Source: Planctomycetota bacterium
GTDB lineage: Bacteria; Planctomycetota; Phycisphaerae; Sedimentisphaerales; Anaerobacaceae
Assembly: GCA_017885385.1 (NCBI GenBank)
Contig: JAFNGF010000103.1
Location: forward strand, 1 to 33,298
DNA length: 33,298 nt
Reading direction: 5' to 3'
In this document: piece after piece, positions 9,079 to 16,860 of the stretch
Position numbering within the stretch: position 1 is the first letter of the stretch
Layout of the letters: the number at the start of each line of letters is the position of its first letter
Position numbers and translations under genes: made by a program
Notes under the pieces: generated by a model
Seen by the model: only the letters and a program-made list of their open reading frames with translations
What the model was told of the DNA's origin: nothing
Database searches by the model: none

Positions 9079-9138
9079 CCCATCAGGGGCGGCAGGGCCG
9101 CAGCTGCCGGACCTGAACGGCGAGTGACAAGTATCGTG

Positions 9139-10398
9139 CTATGTCCCTTCACCGCTGGTTGTAAGATAACCAACCTGCTCGGCGGTAAGTTTGTCTATCT
9201 CAATCGACATTGATTTCAATTTCAGCCTGCTTACCTGCCGCTCTATCTCCGCAGGGACATCATGGACGGCGACAGCAAGTTTGCCCTGGTTTTTTACTAC
9301 ATATTCGGCTTCCAACGCCTGGGTTGAGAAGCTCATATCCATCACGCTTGCCGGATGTCCCTCAGCCGCCGCCAGGTTAATCAACCGCCCCTCAGCGAGC
9401 AGATAAATCCGCTTGTTGTTTTTCAAAACATACTCGTCGACGTGATTTCGGATGCGGCGAGTCACCTTTTTGCTGAGCTTTCTCAGAGCGGGTATATCAA
9501 TCTCAACGTTGAAATGTCCGCTATTGGCTACCACCGCCCTATCTTTCATCACACGGAAATGTTCAGCACGTATGACATTCTTATTGCCGGTCAGTGTCAC
9601 GAACATTTCCCCCATTCTCGCTGCTTGCGCCATGGGCATTACTTCAAAGCCGTCCATAGCTGCCTCAAGGGCCCTGATTGCATCGACTTCTGTAACGGTA
9701 ACGATGGCCCCCATTCCTCTTGCGCGCATAGCAAAGCCTCGGCCACACCAGCCGTAACCTGCCACCACCACTTTTTTGCCGGCCAGAAGGTGTCCGGTCG
9801 CTCGCATAATACCGTCAACCGTCGATTGGCCGGTGCCATAGCGGTTGTCAAATAAATGCTTGGTCGCAGCATCGTTTACCGCGATAACGGGGAACTTTAA
9901 CCTGCCGGCATTTGCCAGCGCCCGCAGACGAAGTACTCCTGTGGTGGTCTCTTCCATACTGGCAATAATCCGGTGGGCTTCTTTTTTTCTGTGGGTGTGC
10001 AGCTCGTTGACCAGGTCCGCGCCATCGTCAAACGTAATGACCGGCTGATGGTCGATAGCTGCGTTTATGTGCTTGTAATAAGTGCTGCGATTTTCCCCGC
10101 AGACAGCAAACACCGGTATTTGATAGTCCTTCACCAGCGAGGCAGCTACGTCGTCCTGGGTGCTGAGCGGATTGGATGCGCACAGCACGACATTGGCCCC
10201 GGCGGCTTTGAGGGTCCTGGCAAGATTAGCCGTCTCGGCGGTTATGTGCAAGCAAGCTGAGACATTCTTGCCCTTTAATGGCTTACTCTCTGCGAACCGC
10301 CTGCGTATCGTCGCCAGAACGGACATATCGTTATCAGCCCACAGAATTCGCTTTTTGCCCTCATTTGCCAAGGATAAGTCTGCTACATCGTACTTCAT
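9139..10398 (-). CDS. ahcY: S-adenosylhomocysteine hydrolase
   Basis: This 419-residue cytoplasmic enzyme splits S-adenosylhomocysteine into adenosine and homocysteine, removing the inhibitory by-product of methylation. Visible signatures are MEETTTGV (about 148-155), NDAATKHLFDNRYG with the catalytic K180, D184 and N185, the Rossmann NAD motif GYGWCGRG (214-221), and GHFNVEID. It lacks the roughly 40-residue insertion of many bacterial enzymes. It also ends at LTAEQVGYLTTSGEGT, without the KPDHYRY-type tail that supplies Lys and Tyr to NAD in the eukaryotic type; in this it resembles the short Thermotoga/archaeal form. A weak AAGGG precedes the ATG at 10398. The membrane-protein gene follows closely downstream. 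Confidence 0.97.
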   Translation of the reverse strand: MKYDVADLSLANEGKKRILWADNDMSVLATIRRRFAESKPLKGKNVSACLHITAETANLARTLKAAGANVVLCASNPLSTQDDVAASLVKDYQIPVFAVCGENRSTYYKHINAAIDHQPVITFDDGADLVNELHTHRKKEAHRIIASMEETTTGVLRLRALANAGRLKFPVIAVNDAATKHLFDNRYGTGQSTVDGIMRATGHLLAGKKVVVAGYGWCGRGFAMRARGMGAIVTVTEVDAIRALEAAMDGFEVMPMAQAARMGEMFVTLTGNKNVIRAEHFRVMKDRAVVANSGHFNVEIDIPALRKLSKKVTRRIRNHVDEYVLKNNKRIYLLAEGRLINLAAAEGHPASVMDMSFSTQALEAEYVVKNQGKLAVAVHDVPAEIERQVSRLKLKSMSIEIDKLTAEQVGYLTTSGEGT

Positions 10399-10512
10399 TT
10401 ATGAACCCTTTCCATTCGACAAGCTCAGGATAAGTCAAGAAGCAGTCAAAAATCAGATTCTAAAGCCAACTGCACAGCTTTGCAATCCTTTGTTCCAGCA
10501 AATGCAGATGCA

Positions 10513-10719
10513 GTGTGTGACCAGATTCTATGGCAGGCCCTTGTCATTGCGAGCCCCGACTTGTCGGGGCGCGGCAATCTCAAAACTATCAATGGTAGAG
10601 ATTGCTTCGGTCGCGGAGTTTACCCTGAGCTCAGTCGAAGGGCTCCCTCGCAATGACAATGGGCTATAAGACCCTGTCACGAACGCTGTTATAGGCCGCC
10701 AGAAAAATTAGTCACACAC
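10513..10719. repeat. Outer inverted repeat enclosing a second palindromic element
   Basis: GTGTGTGAC (10513-10521) is matched by GTCACACAC (10711-10719). Sequence just inside is also loosely complementary (CAGATT against AAATTA). The pair encloses the 119-bp element at 10541-10659, so one element may have inserted into the other. Confidence 0.45.
10541..10659. repeat. MITE-like palindromic element with 13-bp terminal inverted repeats
   Basis: Perfect terminal repeats TTGTCATTGCGAG (10541-10553) and CTCGCAATGACAA (10647-10659). Inside are a second matched pair, GCAATCTC (10574-10581) and GAGATTGC (10598-10605), a CCCCGAC-TT-GTCGGGG hairpin (10554-10569), and a CTGAGCTCAG palindrome. It has no coding capacity. 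Similar CATTGCGAG...GAGATTGC elements are, from memory, common in environmental bacterial genomes. Confidence 0.75.
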
Positions 10720-10849
10720 CGGGTGCAGGTGACGGCACACTGATGTCCACAGGGAGCATGCGCAGAATGTCGGCTTATTGTGAAATTGGTCCGGCTATGC
10801 TGAAAAAGATAGTCGGGCAGGAATTCCGTAAGAAGAAGGTTTTCGTTTA

Positions 10850-10898
10850 CCCCGCGATTTATCGCGGGGTCCGTCGCCGTACCGGCGACGGCTAAACT
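10850..10898. repeat. Double hairpin of the GGCTAAACA family
   Basis: Stem CCCCGCGAT / ATCGCGGGG with a 2-nt loop (10850-10869) is followed by stem CCGTCGCCG / CGGCGACGG with a 3-nt loop (10871-10891) and then CTAAACTA. It sits just beyond the stop of the last gene of the envelope operon. Without a T-run on the minus strand it is not an obvious terminator. Confidence 0.6.
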
Positions 10899-10911
10899 AA
10901 TCTGGGCCTAA

Positions 10912-13089
10912 TTAACGCCTGGCTGGACCTCGCTGCTGCATATTCATCTCATCCAGCATCATCATATACTCCTCATCCTGCATACCTTCATATTCTTCCG
11001 GCATCGTTGTGCGCTTTTTGGCTGCGCTGAGCCGGCTATCCCAATCTCTAAAAGGCTGGGGCGGCTCCCGTTGAGCTCTTTGGATGTCATAAAACGCCAC
11101 CAGTATTTGCTCAGGCCAATTTCTCGCCTTAACCGGCATGTGTTCTATGTCCATACCATCATAGGTGTAGAGCATATCATGATAAAGCCTGGGATGTAAT
11201 TGTCCCGGACCGGCCCAATCATTCACAGCTACCGCATCCACTAACACCGCTCCGGTGCCGTAGTCTATTGTCTCAGGCACCACGGGCTTGTCTTTCATAA
11301 GCATCGGAGCACTCATAGCAAAAGCAACTCGGCGGTCTTTGGCGCGTTCCTCCGGCTTTGGAGCCTCGGTTTCTACGACCTTGCCGATAACTTCTCCCGG
11401 CTTTACCCTAAACTCCTGACTGTGCCAGTACCCTAAAACGTATTTGGAGACCTGCACAGTGACAGTCTTAGCCGCTTCTTGTATCTCGTTGGCAAAGAAG
11501 TACAATCTTGCCGGAATATGCACGGCTTGAGTTACGTCAGAAAAATTGCTCCATAGAACAACCTGGTTCTTTTCCGAATTGCCTTGTTTGTTTGTGTTTG
11601 ACGGATTCGCACCGGCTATCGGATTAAAAACCCCCAATCGAATTCTGTACCGGTAGATCTTTTTCGGCTCGACCGTATCATCGTGCCCCCAGAATACCAA
11701 AGGCTCACGCATCTTAGAAAGGTCTGTCCTTCGCGTAATCAGAATATCTTGATAGTCATAATAGACGTCACCTGTCGAAGGTCCGGTTGGAACCGCTCGA
11801 GGATTTAGCAAATAGTCTGCATCGATGTCACTCTGAGCTGGAGTCCTGGACCTCGTCCGGCGGTCTTTGTTGTCATAGACCCCGGTCTGCCCGTAAAGTC
11901 CGGTATCATCGTAAGCTCCCTGGCCTGTTCCGCGATCAACGCGGGTTCTTGTGCGTCTCTCTCTGGTGCCGCGCAGGCCCTCTTGACTCTGGGACCCGGG
12001 GTATGTTGCACCGGGCCCGGTTATCGTGCCCGGCCTGGTTGTGGTGCCCGACCTGGTTGTGGTGCCCGGCCTGGTTGCGGCGCCCGGCTGCGTTGCGAAT
12101 ATGCCGCCGCGCCGATCTTCGGGCCTTTGTCCAAGCTGACGCTCCTCCTCCTGCTTTTTCTCCTCCAGAGCCTTGCGTTTATCCTCCAGCTTTTCTTTCT
12201 TCTGCAAGTCCTCAAACTTTCTGTGCAGTAAAGGAGGGAACCACTCCACATTTGCCGATGCAATCTGATAAGCCATCGGCTGCAGCAAATCCATTCTCAC
12301 TTCAGGATTATCAAATTGAAGCAGTTGCACTTTTATTCCGCCGGGCGGCAGATTCTCTGTGTCCTGCATAACCTCAAACATCTGCTTTCGACTGTCAATT
12401 CTGGCACGAGGAACAGTTTGCCAATCACCCCAGCTACCGTCCTGGAGCAGCTCCTGTCTCTGCAACTGCACGGCGGCAAAGACAGGACTTGCCAGGCATG
12501 GGTCGCGCCACTCGATTGGAACATCCGCGGCTGCAAAACACTTGCGAAACTCATCATATAACGCCGCTACACCAAATTTTCCTTCGACCGTGACCAGATC
12601 GATATCGTTCGGCTCGCTTTTACCCTTATCATAGACATTCTGCTGAGTAACCGGTACGACAGGTACGTAAGCCGCCGCTCGGATATGCCCTACTGCCACG
12701 TCGGTGACACTGCCGATTTCAGGGACCCTGTACGGCGCTCTGCCCGCTACTGCCGTGGAGCTATTGTAGGGCAGAGGCAGAAACAGATTCGTATTGACAT
12801 CTTTTATCGAACAGTCCATCATCGCCAGGAAGCGGTCAACCTGAGGCTCATAAGCCGGCCCTGCTGTGGCCGACTGCTTCAGGTTGAACTCTACTTTCTG
12901 GGCTTGCGTCCTAATGTAAGGGTCGATTTCGCCAGGACTGAATTCCCTCTTTTCGTAAGGGACCATATTGGGGCTAAAGACGACCCGCGTCATCAACAGC
13001 CAGATACACACCAGCCCCACCACGCCCAGAACCACCTTTTCAATATGCTCTTCGAGAAGATTGCTGAGTTTTTTACCTATCAGATTCAT
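10912..13089 (-). CDS. Bitopic membrane protein, third gene of the PilM-type operon
   Basis: The 725 residues begin with a short cytoplasmic stretch and one transmembrane segment (about 19-37), so most of the chain should be periplasmic. A charged coiled coil spans about 288-322 (KFEDLQKKEKLEDKRKALEE). It is followed by a low-complexity RPGTTTRSGTTTRPG segment (about 336-366), an Arg/Thr-rich stretch (372-416), and a folded C-terminal part. The C-terminus (700-716) carries MQDEEYMMMLDE, close to MDEEYMAMMEE in the first operon gene. It starts 50 bp after the 440-residue gene on the same strand. I do not recognise a named domain; by position it could take the part of a PilO- or PilP-like assembly protein, which is inference only. 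Confidence 0.8.
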   Translation of the reverse strand: MNLIGKKLSNLLEEHIEKVVLGVVGLVCIWLLMTRVVFSPNMVPYEKREFSPGEIDPYIRTQAQKVEFNLKQSATAGPAYEPQVDRFLAMMDCSIKDVNTNLFLPLPYNSSTAVAGRAPYRVPEIGSVTDVAVGHIRAAAYVPVVPVTQQNVYDKGKSEPNDIDLVTVEGKFGVAALYDEFRKCFAAADVPIEWRDPCLASPVFAAVQLQRQELLQDGSWGDWQTVPRARIDSRKQMFEVMQDTENLPPGGIKVQLLQFDNPEVRMDLLQPMAYQIASANVEWFPPLLHRKFEDLQKKEKLEDKRKALEEKKQEEERQLGQRPEDRRGGIFATQPGAATRPGTTTRSGTTTRPGTITGPGATYPGSQSQEGLRGTRERRTRTRVDRGTGQGAYDDTGLYGQTGVYDNKDRRTRSRTPAQSDIDADYLLNPRAVPTGPSTGDVYYDYQDILITRRTDLSKMREPLVFWGHDDTVEPKKIYRYRIRLGVFNPIAGANPSNTNKQGNSEKNQVVLWSNFSDVTQAVHIPARLYFFANEIQEAAKTVTVQVSKYVLGYWHSQEFRVKPGEVIGKVVETEAPKPEERAKDRRVAFAMSAPMLMKDKPVVPETIDYGTGAVLVDAVAVNDWAGPGQLHPRLYHDMLYTYDGMDIEHMPVKARNWPEQILVAFYDIQRAQREPPQPFRDWDSRLSAAKKRTTMPEEYEGMQDEEYMMMLDEMNMQQRGPARR
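12021..12092. repeat. Four 18-bp tandem repeats inside coding sequence
   Basis: Four consecutive 18-nt units of the type TTGTGGTGCCCGACCTGG encode the RPGTTT/RSGTTT/RPGTIT repeats of the 725-residue protein. The third unit matches the second except at one base and the outer ones are more diverged. Confidence 0.85.
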
Positions 13090-13138
13090 ATTTGGCGTCT
13101 CTCATCTCAACTCCATAGGTTTTCAGTTTTTCGCCCCA

Positions 13139-14461
13139 TTACCGTTTGCCCGTTTGGATCTCCGCCTTTAGTTCATCTTTGATCGCTTGGGGCTTAATCG
13201 GCTCGTAGGCCGCCTTATTAAATACGTATTCGCCGATCAAATCCAGCTCCACCGCGGCATCTTCACCATAACGATAGTAATAATGGTCCTGGCTTTCCGG
13301 GTCAACGGCCTTGATGGTGCTTTCCAAGATCGTTATCTGATTATGCTTAAAAGTCTGCTCAGGACCCTCTTCGAAATAACCCTTGAACTTATGCTGCCTG
13401 GCACTGCACAGCTCCTTCATAAAAGGCAGAACTGCGCTGACGCCAACCACAGCCCGGACGCGGAAATGAATTACGTCAATATAACCGTCGCAATACCTTT
13501 GCGTGCAGGGCACGATAAGTGCATCTCCAACCGAACGGACATACCGAGGCTTCTCGACCGTATCTGTCTGCTTGGAGCCTCTTCTGAACCCTGTATAAGC
13601 GCCCCTGCGCCTGCCGTCGCCCAGACTAAAACTTACGTTGATAAGTCGTTTGACCGGCGAGGTGAACACACTTTTTGAGCCGGAGTTCATAGAGTTGACC
13701 GTATTGACAACATCTTCGGTGACCCAGTAACCTAATTGCCAATACCAGCAGTCCTTGACCGCCTCGTCTGCACCTGAATATTTGTACGCTGCCCAGAATT
13801 CGTATCCGCTCAAATCAGTCGCAAGAGTGTAAACGGACGCGGATTTGGCCCTCTCAAGGCAAATCTCTTCTACTATTGTACGGTTGATCTCAGCCGCCTT
13901 TCCAAAGCCATATCCCAAGTACGGCATGGTTTGAGAACTTCTGCCATATAGTGACGCTCTGCCAGCTCCTGCCCCTGTACGCGAACCGGTAGGCGACCGC
14001 TCCAGACTTCTGTCGATCTCGCCTTTGGTAGGGGGGGCGCCGGCTTTTGCCTCGGCCAACAGCCGGTCCACCGACTCACGAAACCGCTGACCAAATTTCT
14101 CGAAAATCAAAGCGGAGGTGGAACGAACATTCGGATCAAGGAATATCTCGTAACTTAATAGCTCTCTCTTAGTCGTTTGCTCTGCCAGCAAAGCTATTTG
14201 GTTGGCGTCCTGGGCATACCGCTCGTGATATTTTTCCTTCTGCTCCAACTGCTCGCGCGGAACAACCTCTATGCTCTGGATGCTTTTTCCCTTATTGACA
14301 CTGTCACTTTCAATTTGCTGCTTGAGCCTGCCGCTGAGCAACTGGTTTGGAATAAAAAGAACTACGGCCACAAGCCCTATTCCAATCGGCAGCAACAGCG
14401 ACGAATTAGTCCTGATGACACTCAATTTTTTTACAAGGTCTTTGAAATTGGGGATATTCAT
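13139..14461 (-). CDS. Bitopic membrane protein, second gene of the PilM-type operon
   Basis: The 440-residue protein has a basic N-terminus, one transmembrane segment at about 21-40 (SLLLPIGIGLVAVVLFIP), then a helical, Gln/Glu-rich stretch (about 42-95) that is likely a coiled coil, and a periplasmic domain. Its topology (short cytoplasmic tail, one membrane helix, coiled coil, periplasmic domain) matches PilN/PilO-type proteins of type IV pilus and type II secretion platforms, but it is about twice their usual length and no sequence signature was recognised. It begins 18 bp after the PilM-fusion stop, with GGTGAG upstream of ATG 14461, so the two are surely co-transcribed. The function is inferred from context. 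Confidence 0.82.
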   Translation of the reverse strand: MNIPNFKDLVKKLSVIRTNSSLLLPIGIGLVAVVLFIPNQLLSGRLKQQIESDSVNKGKSIQSIEVVPREQLEQKEKYHERYAQDANQIALLAEQTTKRELLSYEIFLDPNVRSTSALIFEKFGQRFRESVDRLLAEAKAGAPPTKGEIDRSLERSPTGSRTGAGAGRASLYGRSSQTMPYLGYGFGKAAEINRTIVEEICLERAKSASVYTLATDLSGYEFWAAYKYSGADEAVKDCWYWQLGYWVTEDVVNTVNSMNSGSKSVFTSPVKRLINVSFSLGDGRRRGAYTGFRRGSKQTDTVEKPRYVRSVGDALIVPCTQRYCDGYIDVIHFRVRAVVGVSAVLPFMKELCSARQHKFKGYFEEGPEQTFKHNQITILESTIKAVDPESQDHYYYRYGEDAAVELDLIGEYVFNKAAYEPIKPQAIKDELKAEIQTGKR

Positions 14462-14479
14462 TTTTGACTCACCAATCTG

Positions 14480-16777
14480 CTAAAACTCCGGAATGTCCAA
14501 TGACTTTCTTTTGCTTTTCTCTGTGGTAGTAGATGGGGCGCGCTGAATAAGCGGGCCTTGCGCACGCAGCACAGTCGCGCTGGCAGGTGGCTCAGGCGGT
14601 TTGGGCGCCTCTTTCCAAACAAACTTGGCATTTAACACAAACCAATGGTCGTTGACCTCATACACCGGCTGGCCACGATCCAGCTTCGGCTGTCCGTATT
14701 GGTCTAATACAGCCAGCTTGTTGATAACCTCCTTTGTCATAGGATCCAGCAGAATTCTTGTGCCCGTAGTGGCGAGCTCAGGGGCTTTTGCGGCAAATCT
14801 GACATCCAGAACACCCACGCCCGCAGGCACTCCGATCTCCAAATCTACCGGCTCATAGTGCAGGTCAAAATGGTTGACATCGGTTCGCTCGTACAGCTTA
14901 AACGGACTGTTGCCGTCGGCAACCATCTCGTCCAGGTGCAACAGGCGAGTGACAAGCCCCCACCTGCTCGGCTGACCTTCCGCCCCCGCAGGATCAAGCA
15001 ATTCACCTATGTTTTTGTACGGGCTGTAGCCGACTATGGTCACCACAAATCCAGATTTCTTCTCCTCTTTTTTAGCTGCTCCCTGTCCTGCCAGCCACGG
15101 CGCGTAGGTGCCTTGGGCGCCCCTCTCACCCATCATTGCGGACTCCTCCATCATCGCCATATATTCCTCGTCCATCTGATCCTCACCCGTCTGTATGGGG
15201 GAGCCCCTTCTCATCGTGGCTGTAACGCCGAACTTCGCCTTGGCAAGGTTGTCTGAAAAGTAAGCAGACATCTCCGTTATAAATACCTGTTTTCGCTCCT
15301 TCCGCGGAATCTGCACAATCGCTTCAACATCGCCTTTGGCAAAAGCCTCGTAGAGCACCTTCTGCTCGGGGTTGTTCTTAGCGTTGGGTAAGACCGACAT
15401 TACGGCCTCGTGCAGGTGCGGAACTACCTCACGATACTCAAAAGGCTTACTCGCTTTTTCTATTTTCTCTTTATAGGTGGAACTTTCGGTCTCCAGCTCC
15501 TTTATATTCCTACTCACATCCGTAGCTTGGCTCACTATATGGCCTATCTCCTGCCGGATTGGGCTGTTTTTCGCATAACTAACCTTATCCAGAGCAGTTC
15601 TAGCCAGGCACAGCAATGAAACCACAAGCACCAGGCAAGCGGCGGCGATGAAGTACCTGCGTTTGCTGGCCCAGGCCATCGACCGTGCGATACTACGCGG
15701 CAGCAGATTGCTTTCAATCCGGGCAAGGCCCAGAGCCTGCAAAGCAAGGCCGTAGACCACTCCAAAGTCGCAGACGTTCTCGTGGAATTTCGCCGCTGAA
15801 ACCGCCGGGCCCATCGCCAGCCTCTTAAATGCGTCCGGCCTTTCCACCGGTATCTGCAAAGTCTGCTGCAAGTACTTTAACAAGCCCCGCAGCTTTGTCC
15901 CTCCACCAACAGCGATAACCTGTGAGAACTTAGTGTTCGCATTGGCACTGGTGTAAAAGCCCAGCGACCGCTGAACTTCAGAGGCAAGGTCTGTAAAGAC
16001 CGGCCTCATAGCCTGAAATATCTGCCGGGCATACTTGCTCATCGGCGAGGTCCGCTTCAGTTTTTCAGCCTTTTCAAAGTTGAGCTTAAATGCTTCAGCT
16101 ATCGCCTTGGTAAAAGCGTTGCCCCCTATCAGAATACACCTTTGCCAAACCGTTGATTTTGTGCAGACAACCAAGTCGGTGTTTTCGGCGCCAATATTAA
16201 GAATGACAACTGCTCTATTATCGGAACCGAACAAATCCGGACGGTCATACAACAGGTAATTGTATAGAGCCATTGGCGCCATCTGAACATAGCTAACCTG
16301 CAGTTCCTCTCTGCTGAAATGTTCCAACGCCGAGTTGACAACCTCATTTTTAATGGCAAAAATGCCTACTTTCTTTTCGGGAGTGTCGGATTCTGTCATC
16401 AACTGCCAGTCCCACTGCACATCGTTGATGTCAAAAGGAATCTGCTGGACGGCCTCAAACCTGACAATCTCAGGAATGCGCTTCTGCTCAACCGGCGGCA
16501 GGTTCACAAAACGCGCAAAACTATTCTGGCTCGGCACAGAAATGATTATCTCCTCGTCTTCGCCCAGCTCGCTGCGCTGCACAAACTGGCGCAAGCTCAA
16601 CGCGGTCAGCTCATCTCGTTCGGCAGCTTTGATACCGCTTCCAGAAAGGATTTTCCCGTGCTGGATATTGTCGAAGCCGATCACCTGCGCCACTCCGCCG
16701 ACAACCGCCAAATGCAGCGCTTTAAGGGAATTATTGCCCAAATCTATTGCCCAAACTGTGTCTGATGGTAACGCCAT
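14480..16777 (-). CDS. pilM: PilM-type actin-like ATPase fused to a PilN-like membrane and periplasmic part
   Basis: Residues 1-350 are a PilM/FtsA-like actin fold: IDLGNNSLKA (phosphate 1, 11-20), ILNIGAENTDLVV (phosphate 2, 192-204) and VIAVGGGTKLRGL (adenosine motif, 287-299). In type IV pilus machines PilM binds ATP in the cytoplasm and holds the N-terminus of PilN, whose tail motif is INLLP; here SNLLPRS (356-362) follows the PilM domain directly, then a membrane helix at about 375-393 and a helical stretch 400-445. This is a natural PilM-PilN fusion. A further 320 periplasmic residues include MDEEYMAMMEE (535-545). The usual PilM has about 350 residues; this has 765. GGAGG 6 nt before ATG 16777 fixes the start. 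It heads a three-gene operon; no pilin, PilB, PilC or secretin gene is in the window. Confidence 0.9.
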   Translation of the reverse strand: MALPSDTVWAIDLGNNSLKALHLAVVGGVAQVIGFDNIQHGKILSGSGIKAAERDELTALSLRQFVQRSELGEDEEIIISVPSQNSFARFVNLPPVEQKRIPEIVRFEAVQQIPFDINDVQWDWQLMTESDTPEKKVGIFAIKNEVVNSALEHFSREELQVSYVQMAPMALYNYLLYDRPDLFGSDNRAVVILNIGAENTDLVVCTKSTVWQRCILIGGNAFTKAIAEAFKLNFEKAEKLKRTSPMSKYARQIFQAMRPVFTDLASEVQRSLGFYTSANANTKFSQVIAVGGGTKLRGLLKYLQQTLQIPVERPDAFKRLAMGPAVSAAKFHENVCDFGVVYGLALQALGLARIESNLLPRSIARSMAWASKRRYFIAAACLVLVVSLLCLARTALDKVSYAKNSPIRQEIGHIVSQATDVSRNIKELETESSTYKEKIEKASKPFEYREVVPHLHEAVMSVLPNAKNNPEQKVLYEAFAKGDVEAIVQIPRKERKQVFITEMSAYFSDNLAKAKFGVTATMRRGSPIQTGEDQMDEEYMAMMEESAMMGERGAQGTYAPWLAGQGAAKKEEKKSGFVVTIVGYSPYKNIGELLDPAGAEGQPSRWGLVTRLLHLDEMVADGNSPFKLYERTDVNHFDLHYEPVDLEIGVPAGVGVLDVRFAAKAPELATTGTRILLDPMTKEVINKLAVLDQYGQPKLDRGQPVYEVNDHWFVLNAKFVWKEAPKPPEPPASATVLRAQGPLIQRAPSTTTEKSKRKSLDIPEF

Positions 16778-16815
16778 GACAAACCTCCTGCTTTATCTGA
16801 CCGCGCTCGACTAAC

Positions 16816-16844
16816 TTGTAAATAAGGACCAAAAACTGTAAATT
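16816..16844 (+). promoter_or_regulatory. Candidate promoter for mtaB
   Basis: TTGTAA (16816-16821), 17-nt spacer, TAAATT (16839-16844). Transcription would begin near 16851, only about 7-10 nt before the mtaB ATG, which would make the message nearly leaderless. The pilM operon starts divergently on the other side of this 80-bp gap. Confidence 0.4.
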
Positions 16845-16860
16845 ATTGTATCATACTATG

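Larger units (their letters stand above)
10399..10911. other. Repeat-filled intergenic region, no gene
   Basis: The 513 bp between ahcY and the envelope operon hold no convincing gene. They contain a TTCGACAAGCTCAGG repeat fragment (about 10426-10441), the nested inverted repeats at 10513-10719, and the double hairpin at 10850-10898. No clear factor-independent terminator with a T-run was found. Confidence 0.7.

Noticed and set aside
10850..10898. A terminator pair after the envelope operon
   Set aside because: The stems are strong but there is no T-run in the minus-strand direction and the unit matches the GGCTAAACA repeat family.
11787..12371. A 194-residue plus-strand open frame opposite the third operon gene
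   Set aside because: Its cysteine- and leucine-rich sequence mirrors the PGTTT repeats and coiled coil on the other strand; no start signal is present.
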